From NCBI RefSeq assembly GCF_028389875.1, contig NC_084667.1:60676570-60740569 (forward strand): a DNA stretch of 64,000 bases. Reading direction: 5' to 3'. The notes under the pieces are model-generated. The model saw nothing but the letters and a program-made list of their open reading frames with translations. It was not told where the DNA came from and searched no databases. This document shows, one piece after another, positions 12,938 through 26,284 of the stretch; positions within the stretch are counted from its first letter, which is position 1; each line of letters starts with the position of its first letter. The stretch is from Rhea pennata (Eukaryota > Chordata > Aves > Rheiformes > Rheidae). A program made the position numbers and the translations under genes.

Positions 12938-14922
12938 CCAGTATATAAAGCTGAATTTTATGTGTTCTGCAAGGTGCGTATTCCTGACAATAAACCTATG
13001 CTACTCCAGGTCTCATTCCTACCAGCCTTATCGATCTAGACCATGCCTGGATTTCACAGGCTGGCACAGAAGTGTGGAAAGGGCTTCCAAGGTTTGGAGA
13101 GTCGAGGAACCCTCTGGAGAGAGTCATCAGATGGTGCAGTGATGCACACAAAAAAATCTCTTCTGAAGTTGTCAGTGGTATGCTCTCTCAGAGGAACTGA
13201 TGGATTTTGTTGTTTTATTGGAAAAATGATTTGGTTTAGAAAATTTCTAGCAAAGAAGGCAGGATTCATCTTGGCCTAAAGTCCTGCTAACTCACGCCGG
13301 CTCGTGGGGTTGAGATGACTCCTGAGCATTTGGACTGAAACTGCCAGCCAAGGCGTTTGTGACAGCTTCTGTGCAGTGCCTGGCATAGGCACCGTAACAC
13401 GTGGGTTTATGCCAGGAGAATACCCAGACTCGGGGTCACAGATCTTCCCCTCCAACAGGCCACAAGCTAGCGAAGCCTTTTGCTGTAATGGGCTGATTTC
13501 AGCACTTAACTCCGTTACCTTGCTACTATCATCTGTTGTCATAATCCCCGCATAGCCAGCGCTCTTGCAACTTCAGCTGTTAAGCGCTTGGCTCCTCTTA
13601 TTTTTAATATTCCCTTTCTCTTCCTCGTTTCAAATCACAAAGTTTTGTCCTCATGAAGAACGGTCTCTTTCTCACTGTGCTGCTTGTTCTGCAGCTGAAT
13701 CTTTCCCTGATGTTTGCTTAGTGCTTTGCATCTTAGGCACAATACCAAGAAAGGGAATGCAACACGCTTGCTCCTTATTATTATAGATTGATGTTGAAAG
13801 GAGTACTCCATGTAAGATTTTAATCAAGAAACTGCAGCAAGTTTATGAGCAATATATATCTCCTCTAATTTGTCCAGCAATGAAAAGATGGTTGGCAGGG
13901 AGAGAGAAAGAAAACTCCTTCTCTCTCACCAATGTACTTTCTAACATGAAAAAAAAAGGATTTTGAATAAAATGGCAATATGGATGCATTTGAAACTGCG
14001 AAATGTGATTCTTAATTGCTCATGATTGTCTCTCAAACAACTGGTAGGTTAACCACGGCAGGCTGACAGCCTGTACTAGCTGACAATCAATATTGTTGAA
14101 ACGCAGAACCTTTGCCTGCAAGATACAAAAACATTTCATTTTCAAACACTACAGGACATCTGCTTCTGGAGAGAAAAAGTTGCTTCTTCTCAGCAATATG
14201 CACCAACTTGTAACTTATTTTTTCTCTTTGCTCAGAGGAAACAAAAGTCTTCTTTATACCATATCCTTTCCACTAATCTGGCAGCTCTCCAGTGTGGGTT
14301 TAAACAGATGTTCTGGAAAAAAATATGGCATATACAAATGAGATGGAATCCAGCAACTCAGTCATGGATTATTATAGATATAAAATACTGACGGCTAAAT
14401 TCTTCCCAGATACACATTCTATATAATATTTGGCACTAGATGCAAGAACAGCGCACAAACAAATCATTAATACCCTCATTATAATAATTATTATATATTT
14501 TGTAGAAAGACCCCAGACTGGATCAAACCCTTTGCATGAAACACTGTACAGAAGCACATTCAGGCTGAGAGTTTGCATTCAAACGGCTGTATGCAGCAAA
14601 GACTTAGACATGTAAGTAACTTTACTTTTGCATGTTTGCAGCGTTAAGCCTCGCACATGATTATACTACTGGCAACAATAGGCATTTCTTACTTTCCATG
14701 CGACAGCCTCTGAATAAATCACACAGTAACTAATGATTTGATGTTAAAGGGAATGAATTCGAGTCTTGCTGCATATAAGTTTACTACGCCTAAGGGCAGC
14801 CACAGGGTTATAAGCACAGAAAAGGTAAAAATTATATGGGCATACACTGCATAAATATATACTATAAAAAATGCAATGAGCCTGATAATGTTATCTTTTC
14901 AGGTCAAAGTAGAAACATTTTC

Positions 14923-15039
14923 TTACCTATGGGGCAGCCACACTAGTTCTACAAGCAGAGAAGCACCTCCTTGCTTTAGGCTCTGCAGCTGCGTAACGGG
15001 TTGATCCAAAGGGCAAAGCCGAATCGCGGCGGGCTGCAT
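14923..15039 (-). other. Small - strand ORF ending in a splice-donor-like site (weak)
   Basis: An ATG at 15039 (reading leftwards) opens 38 codons (MQPAAIRLCPLDQP... to ...VWLPHR) before TAA. The stop codon is formed by a donor-like ATAG then GTAAGA, so if spliced the frame could continue. Local CpG content is raised around the ATG. The protein is not recognised. Confidence 0.12.
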
Positions 15040-16959
15040 CGCGTGGTCCCTCCGTGGGTCTCAGCGACCCTCTACCCCATTTTTAATAGTCCTAACAATA
15101 TAATAGCAACTAAGCCTAATACTTGTGGAAACTAACTCAAAATGAGCTTTTTTAAGCATTCACAAAAAGATTTTTAATTATCAGGATTACTTGATAATTA
15201 ATTCTGTTTCCTACTGTTCCTAATGCCAAACAAAATAAAATGAAAGATGCTGGGGAAATACCGGAGTGGGAGGGACTCATCTGTCCCCATTTTGCCTGCT
15301 GCTTTTCTTTTCATCCTCTAACTTCACATTGTTTTGTCGACTTTGGAAAAGTTACAGGGAGACGAAAGCACAACAAAATTCTAGCTTTTCTATCCTCGTA
15401 CATTTTGAAGTAAGAGTTGTCTTGATGAATTAGAACAGAAAAATAATAAGAAAATGTAAATGGGGAAAATAGAGAACTAGGGAGTTCTCTTTTCCCTGGA
15501 GTGAAGGTGAAACACTGGACACCAGAAATTCAGTAAATGAAAGAATATCAGAAAATTACAGTGTAAGAAATGTCACAAGCATTGCTGGAAAAGCTGCTGC
15601 ATCCAAAACGCCATGAGAGAAGAACAACCTGCGGACTTCTCCAGCAGGAGAACAGATCGGCCCGAGGTAGGTTGGGCGTCCCGGGGATGGACGTGCTGGC
15701 GCGGGGAGGGCGAAGGCCCTGGCACTGCCCTTTCCCGGCGCCCACGCTGCACGCAGCCACCCAGCGACCCATGCGGCCGATGTATTTACGCCTCTGTACG
15801 CACGCCGGCGAACAACCACACAAATATGGTTTCACTGCATATTCTTCAGCAATTTTAACAATTTTTACTACAGAAGAAAGAGCTAAACTGGACACGTGAG
15901 CTGACCGCTGCAGTTTGCCTGGTTCTAGTTACAAGCTGAAGAAAGCAAGGGAAATAAAGTGTATCCTCCCTGAGTGAGCGAACAATTCAGACTTAAGAGT
16001 TATTTGATGATATTTGACTCTCCTTCTGTATGAATAACATCTGCAAACACACTGAGAGTCTTTGGAATTGTTTTTGGTTTGAAAGAATTTGTTATTTATA
16101 GCTTTCAATCAGTCACTCCCTGGTTGCTGCTTTGGATGGTCACAACGTCACGTTTGAGCCTCTCCATCCCCTGCCTTGCAAAACATCTTTCTTATAATAA
16201 TCATTTTTTTTTATTGAAGCCTCCCAAGACAACAGGGGAGAACTCTGACGCAATAAACCTACTGCTGGGAGTTAGAAATCACAATGATACTAGAGCAGGG
16301 GAAGAAGACAAAAATTAAATGAAGAAGACCTAATTTCTGAAGTTCCACTGGCTGTGTTTAGGTTTCTCTGTGGTGGCCAGCCCGATGTTAGACTAGCTCA
16401 CACATGCTCCCTGCCCCATGTCAGTGCAGCCACATGGCTGCTGTAGCAAGGCCAACAATATAGGCAACTTTAAGTATCCCAGTAATGCCAAACAAAGATA
16501 TCTGGTCTTTCTAGGAAGGAGTCCAGGCAGAATTGTTTGCCTTTTCCAAACCGGGCAAGTGACAGCAAGGCATTATGAGGAAGACACTAGAAAAATCAGT
16601 GGCTACCATACTTATCTCCATGATCTCTGCCATACATGTGGAGACCTTCTGGAACTGCCATCAGCAGCAGAGACAAAGCAAACTTTCTCTCCTATCTTGA
16701 TCTAGAGATGAGAATACAAAAAAGGCCATCTCAGGTCAGAGCAAAGGTACATCTTACCTTTGTCTCCAGCAAAAGTGACAGTGACGTGGAAGGATGAACA
16801 TAAGAAGAGGGCAAACTGTGATGCTTCCTCAGAATATTCTTCACACTGCCTACACTTTAGCTTTCTAAGCCAAAAACTGTGTGCTGTGTTTAACATCTTT
16901 TGGTGAACTTATTGACCATGATATTTTCTAGTGGATCTACAAGACCGTGCACAGTTTTA

Positions 16960-17105
16960 GCACCCAGAAGGTCCTGTGGCGAGGAGATCCACAACTTAAC
17001 TTCATTTCTGTAAAGGATTGCCTCCTTTTAAATATCCTGCATCCAACACTTTTTGCTAAATTTATCTGAGGTCCCCAGTTCTCATATTGGAAGAAAGAGG
17101 GGAGG
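16960..17105 (-). mobile_element. Ancient L3/CR1-like LINE fragment
   Basis: The phrases GGTCCTGTGGCGAGGAGATCCACA, a TGTAAAGGATTGCCTCCTTTT block and GAGGTCCCCAGTTCTCATATTGG follow an old amniote LINE in antisense. Divergence is high. The assignment rests on memory of the consensus and needs a repeat search. Confidence 0.5.
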
Positions 17106-17817
17106 ACTGAACTGCCCACGCTGATCCCGATTCTGTAGGTATCTCCCTGAGCTGTCTCACGCTGAGGCTGTAAGAGCTGCCACTGTGTGGTCTCCCGGAG
17201 GCTATGTCAACATGCGGGACGGCGTCCTATGAGTTTGGACACTACCTTTGGGATTGGGAATGGCCTAGGACACAAGCTCAAGGACAGCTTCCTGTTTGTT
17301 ATAGTCACGAGCCTCACCTAGTCAGCACGGCTTAATTCCTGAGAGCCCGTGAGGCGCTCAGACGTGCAAGTGCTAGGCGCCACTTGAACGCCAGCAGTGT
17401 AACAGGCAGACACATTAGCCCTTACGCCAGCACTCTGTATGTATTAACAGAGACAGCAATGATTTGCAATAACAATTTTTCCACAGTTTGCCCCCTGCCA
17501 TCATCCTCATGGCAGGCATTAAGGTAAGGAACCTTAAAAGAAGCTCCCGAAGTGTGCGGAGACTAAGGAAGAAAGTCCCAGAAAAGACATCTGGGCAGTG
17601 AGAGGTGGGAGGGAGGCACATGCCCGTACGCACCGTCACCAAGCTGCCTGAAAAGAGAACTAATATCATTTGTGTGGGATTTTCCTCCCCCTCCCGCAGA
17701 TCAAAAGGACAGCAGCAATGCAATCTGCTGTTTGTGTAGGAAATGTGTCAGAAGAGGGAAGGAGGGGATACACATGGGAACATCTGCTCTAAGAAGCCAC
17801 TTGAAAATTAACCATTT

Positions 17818-17890
17818 AGGTCCTGATTCATCAGGCACCTGCTCGGTATTAAGCACGTGAGTAGCCTCAGTGACACAGGGGCTGCACACG
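17818..17890 (+). repeat. Ancient sauropsid dispersed repeat remnant
   Basis: GGTCCTGATTCATCAGGCAC followed by GGTATTAAGCACGTGAGTAGCCTCAGTGACACAGGGG resembles the widespread 'cctgatcctgcaag...ttaagcacgtgagtagtcccattgaagtc...' repeat of bird and turtle genomes. The family name is not known to me. Confidence 0.45.
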
Positions 17891-17899
17891 TTCACAGCA

Positions 17900-18220
17900 C
17901 CTTCTGCAAAGTCCCCAAGGACCATTAGGGCCCGTGCTGCAGGCTGCCTCCCTGCAGTCCTTCACCTGGGAAATGCGCTGGGCTCCTCCAGGCAGAGTGG
18001 AGCCCCTTCCTGCTCCTGGCGGGTGGTTATGCACGCGGGTGACTCCGCTGGCTGTGCTTAAGACGTGGAAAAGGTTGCGCATGGCCAGATTTATTCATAT
18101 CCACGCAGGCACACCTGGACAAGTGAAGGATTTGCAGCCTGGCTCCTTGAATAATTGGTGCTATGGGCAGGGAGCAGGAACAGGACTTTTTATCTCATTT
18201 ATCTATCAGACTCTAAGAAC

Positions 18221-18256
<36 letters not shown>

Positions 18257-21200
18257 TTTTCCTGCTCCACTTATTGTATACTCATTCCTCTTGCCCCAGC
18301 TGAACCTTGCGGCATGCAGCTGGCTGCAGTACCCTTTTAGGAAGAACTTGATGCACAAAATTAAAGCTGGTGTCAGTATACCATGGGTTTTCTCTTTTGT
18401 CCACGACCATTACAGGTGCTCTGGTCACTCATAGCTGTCTCTTGTGCCCTTTGCATGAAAACGTGTTGCCAGAATAAAATATTTACTGACTTGGCTTTGT
18501 AACACCACCACACAACAAAATAAGCATAGCAGAGGGAAAAAAATAAAGGTTGTATTCTTTCTTCCTTCTGCTTGTAAAATTAAAAACCCCACATTGTCCA
18601 ACGGAGTTTAGCACAAAAGGGAAAAAACAGCCCCGTGTTGTTCTAGGCCACAAGCCAAAACAACTTGTGCAAGTTTGTGCTGGCAACAGTGTTCTCAGGC
18701 GGAGGGTCTGCGTTCAGTAGGGCTGAAGGGTCACAACTACCTACCCGGCCTCCGAGTTCATTGAGTCACCTTCCTGTTATCCCTCTGCTACCCTAAACCT
18801 CCCGCACACTTAGGCACGGGGGAAGGGTATTTACTTTGTGCGTCCAGTAAAATCTGTCCCATGATTGTCGTTTACTACCCCGGGTGGCATACGGAAGACT
18901 GCCGTCTCTGTGAAAACATCAACCTTAACCCGTTTTTGGAGGCAGTCCAACAAATCCTTACCCACAGAAATACTTTTACACAAGTATTCAAGTCAACAGG
19001 ATTCCTTGCATGAGTAAGGGATTGTGGGATTTAGCTTTTACCCATCTTATTTTTCCAGTAAATAAAATGTACTTTTTTCAACCTCTCTAGAGAACTTCGC
19101 CATTTTTATCCTTCTGCTGCTCTTCTAGATTTTGTCTATTTCCCTGGAGTTCCCTATCCCGTCAAACACCACTTAACTTGCAATATTTCTTTCTTTCCAA
19201 TCTCTCCTTGATCTAAATCTCTCTCCATTTGTCCACCTCACTTGTAGAGATGAGTTAAATCACCAGGCTGATCTCCCAGCTGGGAGACAGACAGAGATTG
19301 TTTGGATTTGTTTCTGCCTCAGAACCTGTCTTCCCTATATTGATTCTGGATCAAATGCAGCATCAGAAGAGAAGAATTCAGATGTAACTCACAATGTCCA
19401 AACAAAAAACAAAATTCCAGCTGTTTTTATCACAACTGATCTCAAAAGGACCTCTGCCTTCTTTTTTTTTTCTTTTTTTCTCTCCCCCCCTCCCCTTTTA
19501 CTGCATTCTCACAAGTTTGGTCTAAACACAAGCAGGCACAGATCCTTTTCCACGTTCACCCCTAAGATGCAGCCTAGAGCTCAGGAGTGTCTCAGCTGTG
19601 AAGATGTAGTTCGAACATTGCTCTGGACTTGAGCTGGAGGCTGCCTCTGCTTCAGTCAGTCGAAAATAAGTACTTAGCCATTTGGATTACAGAATTACAA
19701 AGCGCAGCACATCATTCTTTTGTATGCTGCTGGCTGCAGAAACCAAGGTCCTATAGTCATGCTAGCCACATGGACTGTCTAGGCCCATCCTCAAGTCCAG
19801 GCCCTGAAGATTAGCCCAACTAGCAGGGATATAAAAAATACAGAATTTTGACCCACTGCTATTTCTTCCACAAAATTTCCTAGTGTATTTAATTTTATTT
19901 TTAGTTCAGTTTATTTTTAGTTTTCTGCAGATGAACTTTGCACATTAGTGTCAACTGCTGTGAAACCCCTTTGTAAACAGAATGAAAAATGTTGTCACCA
20001 GCACCATTTCCATGACAATGCTCTATTCATCCCTTCCTTCTTTAACTGGTAACATCCTACCAGTAAAGTTTGCAGTTCCCCAACAGGTGATTAGTATTCC
20101 AGGTTGTTTCCTTTCACTGATTAACTGTTACAGGCTGACCTCCAGTTAAGGGCAGCGCTGAGTGTCTTTTTGAAGCCCTTTTCCCAAATGCTCTTTAAGA
20201 AGCGTCACCAGGTTTGCGAGACAAGACTGACGCTTTGCAAAAGAATGAAGAGTATTTCTTAACGAACCGGTATTTTTCCATAAGGTTTCACACATTTGCT
20301 AACATCTCTGTGATCTCGTATTTTGAAGCATTTGATTTCCAAGGGCAAACTACTAAAACCCTGGTGGGGTTAAGCCTCTCCAATAAGTTGCAAGACGTGC
20401 TCAGTAACATGAGTAATTCACTACATCTTAAATTGTAGCCTGAAACCCTGATGCTATGAGGTCTGCCAATTAGTTACATGGTGAAGTCTTGATGCAGGAA
20501 CAAAGTGTCCAGCATTCGAGTATCAGACCTCAGATCAAAGGTCTTGGTCTTCCACAGGTGGAGTGTCTACCTACAGCTAAATTAAAACCTGCTCCACAGT
20601 TTCATCGTTCCTTACTAGTACTACAGCTTTACCTGGATGCTAAGTACTCATCTACCCACAGGCCCACCAATGCAATCAGCTTTGAGTATCCAGCACTGGT
20701 GGACTCAGCAGAGCAGACTCTAATTAAAACCAAGATCCACATTAATTTCTAGAGCAGTAAAGGCAAGTTATGTAAACTCACAGCAAGTACTTCTTCTTCT
20801 ACCAGAAGAGCAAGATAAAGGCATAAAATACATCCATAGGCAAAACAGTAAAGGAGGAGAGGGAGAGCTTTGGCAGGCAGTACACAAGAGAAGGAAGTCT
20901 AGAAAGATATTTTTATTTGCATTTCTTATGTTGCATTCTCTGGACTTTTCCTCCACCTGGAATACATCAGAGGAAAGTAGAGAGACCAGTGTGATGGCTA
21001 CTATACAGGCCTATGATAACAGCAGCTCTTTGCACCTAGGAAAACAGTCTGTCCTGCTCTCCCTGTTCCCAGACTCCTATTTCTCTCTTCACTACCCAGA
21101 TGCTGAACTTCTCTCAGAGGTGCCCATTTGGCACCCAAGCTCCTAAGGGCGTCAAGTAGAGGCCGGGTGAGGGGCCAGCTCCTTCTGCACAGAGCTCCCA

Positions 21201-24200
21201 GAAACACCTCAAAAGTGTTCCCATCCAGTGCTCCTTCCCCCTAATCCTCCTCCCAGCTCCTCTGACTAGACAGGTGGCAGCAAAGAAAGGTAGAGGTATA
21301 CGATGAAAAGGACAGATGCCTATGCTGAGGCTGCTATGTATATTTAAAAACTGCTAGCTTATCTATCTGGAGACAGAAATCAGGTTTTGAATGGAAAAAA
21401 TGTGGCTCCCTGAGCCAAGGAGGAAAACCTAGTCCCAGGGGACAGCACAAAAAGGATACAGGGGTGGGAGAAGAAGAAAAAGTCCACAGAGAGTTGAGGG
21501 AGACAGTGCCACAGGGAGCACTCCCAATGACTGAGGGTCTTGGAGGTGGCAGCAGGGAGCTTGGATTTGACTCAGGAGAAGATAAAAATAAGAATAGTAA
21601 AGGCAATTGATGCAGCCATCTGGATGGATTAGAGAGGGTAAAGGTGTGCACCATTAAAGCCACCTATGAAGAGATTGTAGTAATCATGGCATGAACTGTG
21701 TAGCATGTGAGTGAAGGCTTTAGCATGAGGAACGGAAAAAAATTAGATTTTTCTTTTTTTAACTTGTGTCTGGATGCTTATGTTTGTTTATATTTGCTCA
21801 GCCACACTGATTTGGAAAAGCAAAAATCAAGAGGGGACCAGAGACTATTATTATGTGCCACTTCTCAGACACATGTGGAAAGATGGGGTCTTTTATGACC
21901 GGAGGGATTGCAGATTTATCTAACAAGGGTCACAGCAGTTATTCTAAGAAAATGTATGGCCAACCCTGCAAGTCACAAGAGAGGAGCTGATCCCACTTAA
22001 GAGACCTTTTATAGACAGTGAGATAGGTATATCACCTCTCTGCCTTACAAAGCTCAAGGTAATAGCTGGAGGTAACGTTGATTTATTCTGGGACAAAACA
22101 TTTTCTGAGAAACGGCTGCTAAAGGTAAGTTGGCACTAGAAGGTCACAAGGACTAAACCTTCTTATTCTAGGTTACACTTTTGCTTAGCAAATATTTCCA
22201 TTGTGAGATTTCCCAGTTCTAATATAGCAAAACTTTCTGCAATATTTAGCCCTATTTTCTTCAGGGACTTACTAAATCAAGTGCCTTGTTTATACAATAT
22301 ATTATTTGCTTACAAATAGAACAATGTCAGTTAAAAACTTCTTAATAAGATATTTGTAACTCCTTGGCAGATTGATTGTAAATAGACCGGATCCTAGCCA
22401 TGCTACTTAGCTTATCTGAGAATATATCAGCTTCTGATTTAAAGAGTTTTGTCTGGGCCTGATAAATTTTGTGCCTGGTCCCAAAGCAGATACCAATTTT
22501 ATCTCTTACTATTCACTGTTATTTATGATTTTTTATTGTCATTCTCTTTATATTCTACTACAAACTTCCTTCTGCCTGTTACTTTATAACATGAGCTCCT
22601 ACATTTCCTTCCCGGGGATGGATGGATGGATAAATAGATAAATGGAAAATTAAAAAGAAAACAATTTGCTTAACTGTTTTAGATATTTTTAAATTAAATG
22701 TCTATGATACTTGGAATACAAGCAATGAAACCACGGAAACATTAAAATATGGCTGCCAGCCTGATGAGCAAGGGTGAAAGAGAAAAACAACTCCCAGAGA
22801 GGAGAGTGTGCCTTATCAATGGCATGCAAATTTCCTTTACCACTACAAGCCAAAAAGTGTGTTCCCTTTAAGGGAAAAACTATGAATTTTTAAAGGCTGA
22901 AAAAGTACCTTCATTTACAATTTCTAGAGATCCAAAACCCATATACCAAATACCGCATATAAATAACCAAAACAACCAGAAGCCAAGGGTTAGGTAAGCT
23001 GAGAGTGAAACTATGAAGGATGACTAAGAGGAATCTGTCTTCCAATGTTTGGCAAGAGGGATACGGTACAGATGTGACACTAATGCCTGGCTGGTTCAGG
23101 TATGGATGTTGCCAGACCCCGTGTGTAGCAAAACATGACCTACACCTGTGGTACCTCTACATCGTCCTTTGTGCCCCCAACACAAGCTTCTAGATTGGTG
23201 TGTCCTTATTGATAGCCGTGTAAGAGAAAATACAAGTACATATGTAGTTTGTAGATAAGGAGTCTATCCATTTGATAACCAGAGGATGATTTGACAGTGG
23301 AGAGGTAAGCTCCTGGCTGACACAGTATGTGCTCACAAGTAGTCCAGTGCATGCACGGTCTCAGGATCAGGGAGAAATCTGCAGGACAGCCATAAAACAA
23401 AGGCCACTCTCCTAAGCACACTGCTCAGGAGGATGGCTGCAGTATATGCTCTGATTAATGCACGGAATTGCAATAGTGCAAGTTAACGCTTCCTTGAGCC
23501 TTGCATGATGTGCTTGCAAAGGATCCTTGGGAAGGTCATGCCCACGCTTTACGGCTTGGCTGCAAGCTGAGCAGCGCCCTGAACGCTGACCTCAGATGTG
23601 ACCAGAGTGTAAGTACTGGAATAGACGTCAAACTGGGATAGCTCCACAGATGCTGGTGGCAGCTCCTTCACTTGACACCACGGGGTTCAGTGTCCTTTGA
23701 GGTTAAATTCCTCTCTGTTTCAGAGGGGGGAATGAAGCATTCAGTCCTCCTAATGTGTGCTGCACTCTGCACAGGAGAAACAAACCTTTGATAAAGTTGG
23801 GGAGAACTTCTGCAAATAAACCTTGCTATGACCAATACACTGAATAAAACTTCAATTCCCACAAGTTACGAACCATCTCAGTCCCTGCCTCTCCCTCTGA
23901 AATGCCACTGGACTAACACAAAGAAGAAGCCGTGCAAAAAAAAAAAAAAAGAACATTAAAGTACAGAAATCACGTAGAAGCAAACACGAAGAGGTTTCTA
24001 CCCAATGAAGTGGGAGAAAAAACAATTAAATCACATGAAAAACCTGTCGCTGCCACCTCTGCATTTGGCCAACAAAGAGGGATAGAGAGGCCCCGCTTGG
24101 TAAATATATGTGTTCTTGCTGGATCAAAGGGGTAAGAATGGAAGCGACTCCTTAGGCTGTATGGACCTGATCCAGCAGGTTTCTCTACTAATTCCTGTGG

Positions 24201-24300
24201 GCTTTGGCTGAGGTCCAGGCAGCACAACCAACCCAGACCATGGCTAGCCTTGCTTAGCAAATAAAAGCCCTGCCGTTGGCACCGATTTGTACTCTCGATC
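17900..24300. other. Gene-free AT-rich stretch
   Basis: No gene is recognised. It contains the A30 tract at 18223, a short GGAT repeat at about 22617-22633, a donor-like AAAG then GTAAGT at about 22126 on the + strand without a coding frame before it, and an A15 tract at 23936. Confidence 0.6.
18223..18252. repeat. A-tract of 30
   Basis: Thirty consecutive A. Avian CR1 elements do not end in poly(A), so this is either a simple repeat or the tail of a retrocopy. I see no coding remnant or target-site duplication around it. Confidence 0.9.
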
Positions 24301-24329
24301 TGCTCTCCTGAGCTCGAATCCTTTCCTCG

Positions 24330-24690
24330 GCCCCAAAGCGCTTGCCGGCATCTCGGAGGGGTTTAAGCAGGACAGCCGAGCACGTCCTCGCAGCGCGACG
24401 CCGTTACCGCTTCGCGTAGCGGCGAGAGCGGCGCTCACGCTAGGTGCCGGGGCGGCGGCCGCCTCGGCGAGCCGTCCCGCGCGGACGCGCTCCCGGCGGA
24501 GCCTCCTCCTCCTCCTCCTCCTCCTCCTCCGCGCGGCACCGGGGCAGCCCGCGCGCGCCGAAGGGCGCAGAGGGCCGGCGCGCAAGGGCATCGTCGCGTC
24601 GCGCCTTCGCGCCTTCGCGCAGGCCTCCCGAAGCGCAGGCGCTTTCCGAGGGACGTTTCTGGGGCAGCGTTTGCTGCTGCCTTGCCTCGA
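24330..24690. promoter_or_regulatory. Orphan CpG island about 2.7 kb upstream of the ZBTB42 promoter
   Basis: GC-rich, CpG-dense DNA with many CGCG words, bounded by AT-rich sequence. The open frames of about 100-166 codons on both strands (for example 24244-24744 -, 24287-24784 +) are arginine/alanine-rich artefacts of composition. It could be an alternative ZBTB42 promoter, the promoter of a non-coding RNA, or an enhancer. Confidence 0.65.
24502..24530. repeat. (CCT)n trinucleotide repeat in a CpG-rich patch
   Basis: About ten CCT units without interruption, in the middle of the 24.3-24.7 kb CpG-rich patch. Confidence 0.9.
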
Positions 24691-24699
24691 GCGATCACC

Positions 24700-25989
24700 C
24701 AGGGCTTGTTTACCTTGGAGAGTCGTCCCACCAGTATTTTGCACAACCGCAGTTAAATCAGTACCGCACCTGTGTTGTAGCTAGCGTTACCTTGGCGTGA
24801 AGGGGAGCGCAGCGCTTCTCGAGCCCTTAAACCCCCCCGAGCAAACAACGTGCTAAATGGACACCCAAAGAAAATGTGAACGCTGTTGTATTTTTTGACA
24901 TTTCATACTCAGTAACAGCTGTAGAGTTACTGTAAAATTGCAGTTGGTTTACTAAACATAAAATACCATTAGATCGCAGATCTAGCTTTTAGAACCCAAA
25001 CAGGAATTAAATCCTTCATTCTTTTTTTTTAATTATTTTATTTTTCCTCCCTGTATTATTAAAGAGGAGAGGAGAAAATGAACAATGAATTACACAAAGT
25101 AAGGGATTTATGCGAAGCATCATAATTCATACAAATCCTGGGTGTACAAAGACAGAGAAACTCTACAAGCCAACGCATCCACACGGAATAACCTCAGGGA
25201 AACTGTGCTTGCACTTTTGAGAAGAAAGCGTTTAACTTTTGGAAGAGCCCGCATTATCAAACTGTGTCTACGGCAAAATACCGTTTTTAAAAGCCCTGAG
25301 AGCTCCCACTCCCAGACTGTGTCTGTGATTGTGGACAAAAAGAAAACGCCCTCAGCTTTACTAAACAGCAACAAATTTAATCCCAGGAACTTTAAATCTC
25401 TTGCTGGAGCAGGGCACCTCCACGTTCTATGCCCAGATTTCCCATATTAACAGCACGGATAATAATATTACCAAATGCCAGAGAAGAGCATTGTAATGAT
25501 GCAGTCATTAATGCTCAAAAGCCACCCGAATATCTTGGCAATTGGTGCCAATCCAGCTATCTAATCAAGGTGAATTTGGTCTGTAAGAGAAAAGTGATTG
25601 CAGGCAATATAGAGCCAGACTTCTGTGAAAAGAGCCTAAAGATAAAATACCGAAGAAACGGATTGTATTAGTAACATATATCTCAGTCAATAAAGCTGAT
25701 GTTTCAAGGTATTAATATTACCACTGTGCATGGAAAGAAACAAAAAAGTTCCCTTCCTGCAGATACTGTAACCTAGACAGGCAGCCTAGAGGAAGGAAAA
25801 GAAAAACCTTTCTCTGCCTCATGTGTTGGAAGCTAAAGCACTAGATTCCCGACCAAAATCACACAGGGTGTTTGCAGCAGAGCTCTGAAGTGACTTTAAG
25901 TGCTTGGTTCTCCTCTCCACTTGCCCATACCTAGCAATACTGTAAAACTCTTCTGTTTTTAAGCAATACATATATATTGCTTAAAATAT

Positions 25990-26033
<44 letters not shown>

Positions 26034-26205
26034 CACCTGTATATACAAATCAATCTAGATCTGGTGTCCCAAATCAGTGCTGCAGATCTGAAGCCATCTT
26101 TGCCTCTGATCCCCAGCGTTACGTGTGTTCACAGCCCGCGGACTCTCAGGACAATTCACAACAGCGATATTAATTCCCTATCGGCCCAAGTCCAACTTTC
26201 AGCAG
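24700..26205. other. Gene-free stretch between the two upstream CpG islands
   Basis: AT-rich, with the (AT)n microsatellite at 25997 and the hairpin repeat at 26213 at its far end. A 102-codon + frame (25142-25450) and an 80-codon + frame (25429-25671) show no known domain and are treated as chance. Confidence 0.5.
25997..26026. repeat. (AT)n microsatellite
   Basis: About 15 uninterrupted TA/AT units, followed by a short ACACAC stretch. Confidence 0.9.
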
Positions 26206-26212
26206 CGTAAGG

Positions 26213-26284
26213 GAGAAATCCTGGGCTCCAGTGAAGCCAGCGGGAGTTTTGCCATGGATTTCAGCGGTGCCCAGATTTCACCCC
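26213..26284. repeat. Hairpin-forming ancient sauropsid dispersed repeat
   Basis: GAAATCCTGGGC (26215-26226) at one end and GCCCAGATTTC (26269-26279) at the other are near complements, and the inner GTGAAGCCAGCGGGAGTTTTGCC runs into ATGGATTTCAG. The pattern 'aaatcctggcc...tgaagtcaatgggagttttgcc...acttcaatgg...ccaggatttc' is common in sauropsid genomes. It sits only about 300 bp upstream of the ZBTB42 CpG island. Confidence 0.55.

Larger units (their letters stand above)
7970..16955. other. Gene-free stretch with weak exon-like signals
   Basis: No gene is recognised. Very AT-rich from about 9400 to 11500. It contains the GCTTATAAA cluster at 12900, the small - strand ORF at 14923-15039, a CpG-rich patch at 15650-15800 and, at 16757-16752, a donor-like GTAAGA on the - strand after GACAAAG in an open frame. 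None of these has a recognisable product. Confidence 0.55.

Noticed and set aside
15548-15899. Overlapping frames of 81-115 codons on both strands
   Set aside because: They coincide with a short CpG-rich patch, show no known motif and are open in several frames together.
16702-16896. Donor-like GTAAGA at the end of an open - strand frame
   Set aside because: There is no convincing acceptor before it, and the residues match nothing I know. Only noted within the stretch description.
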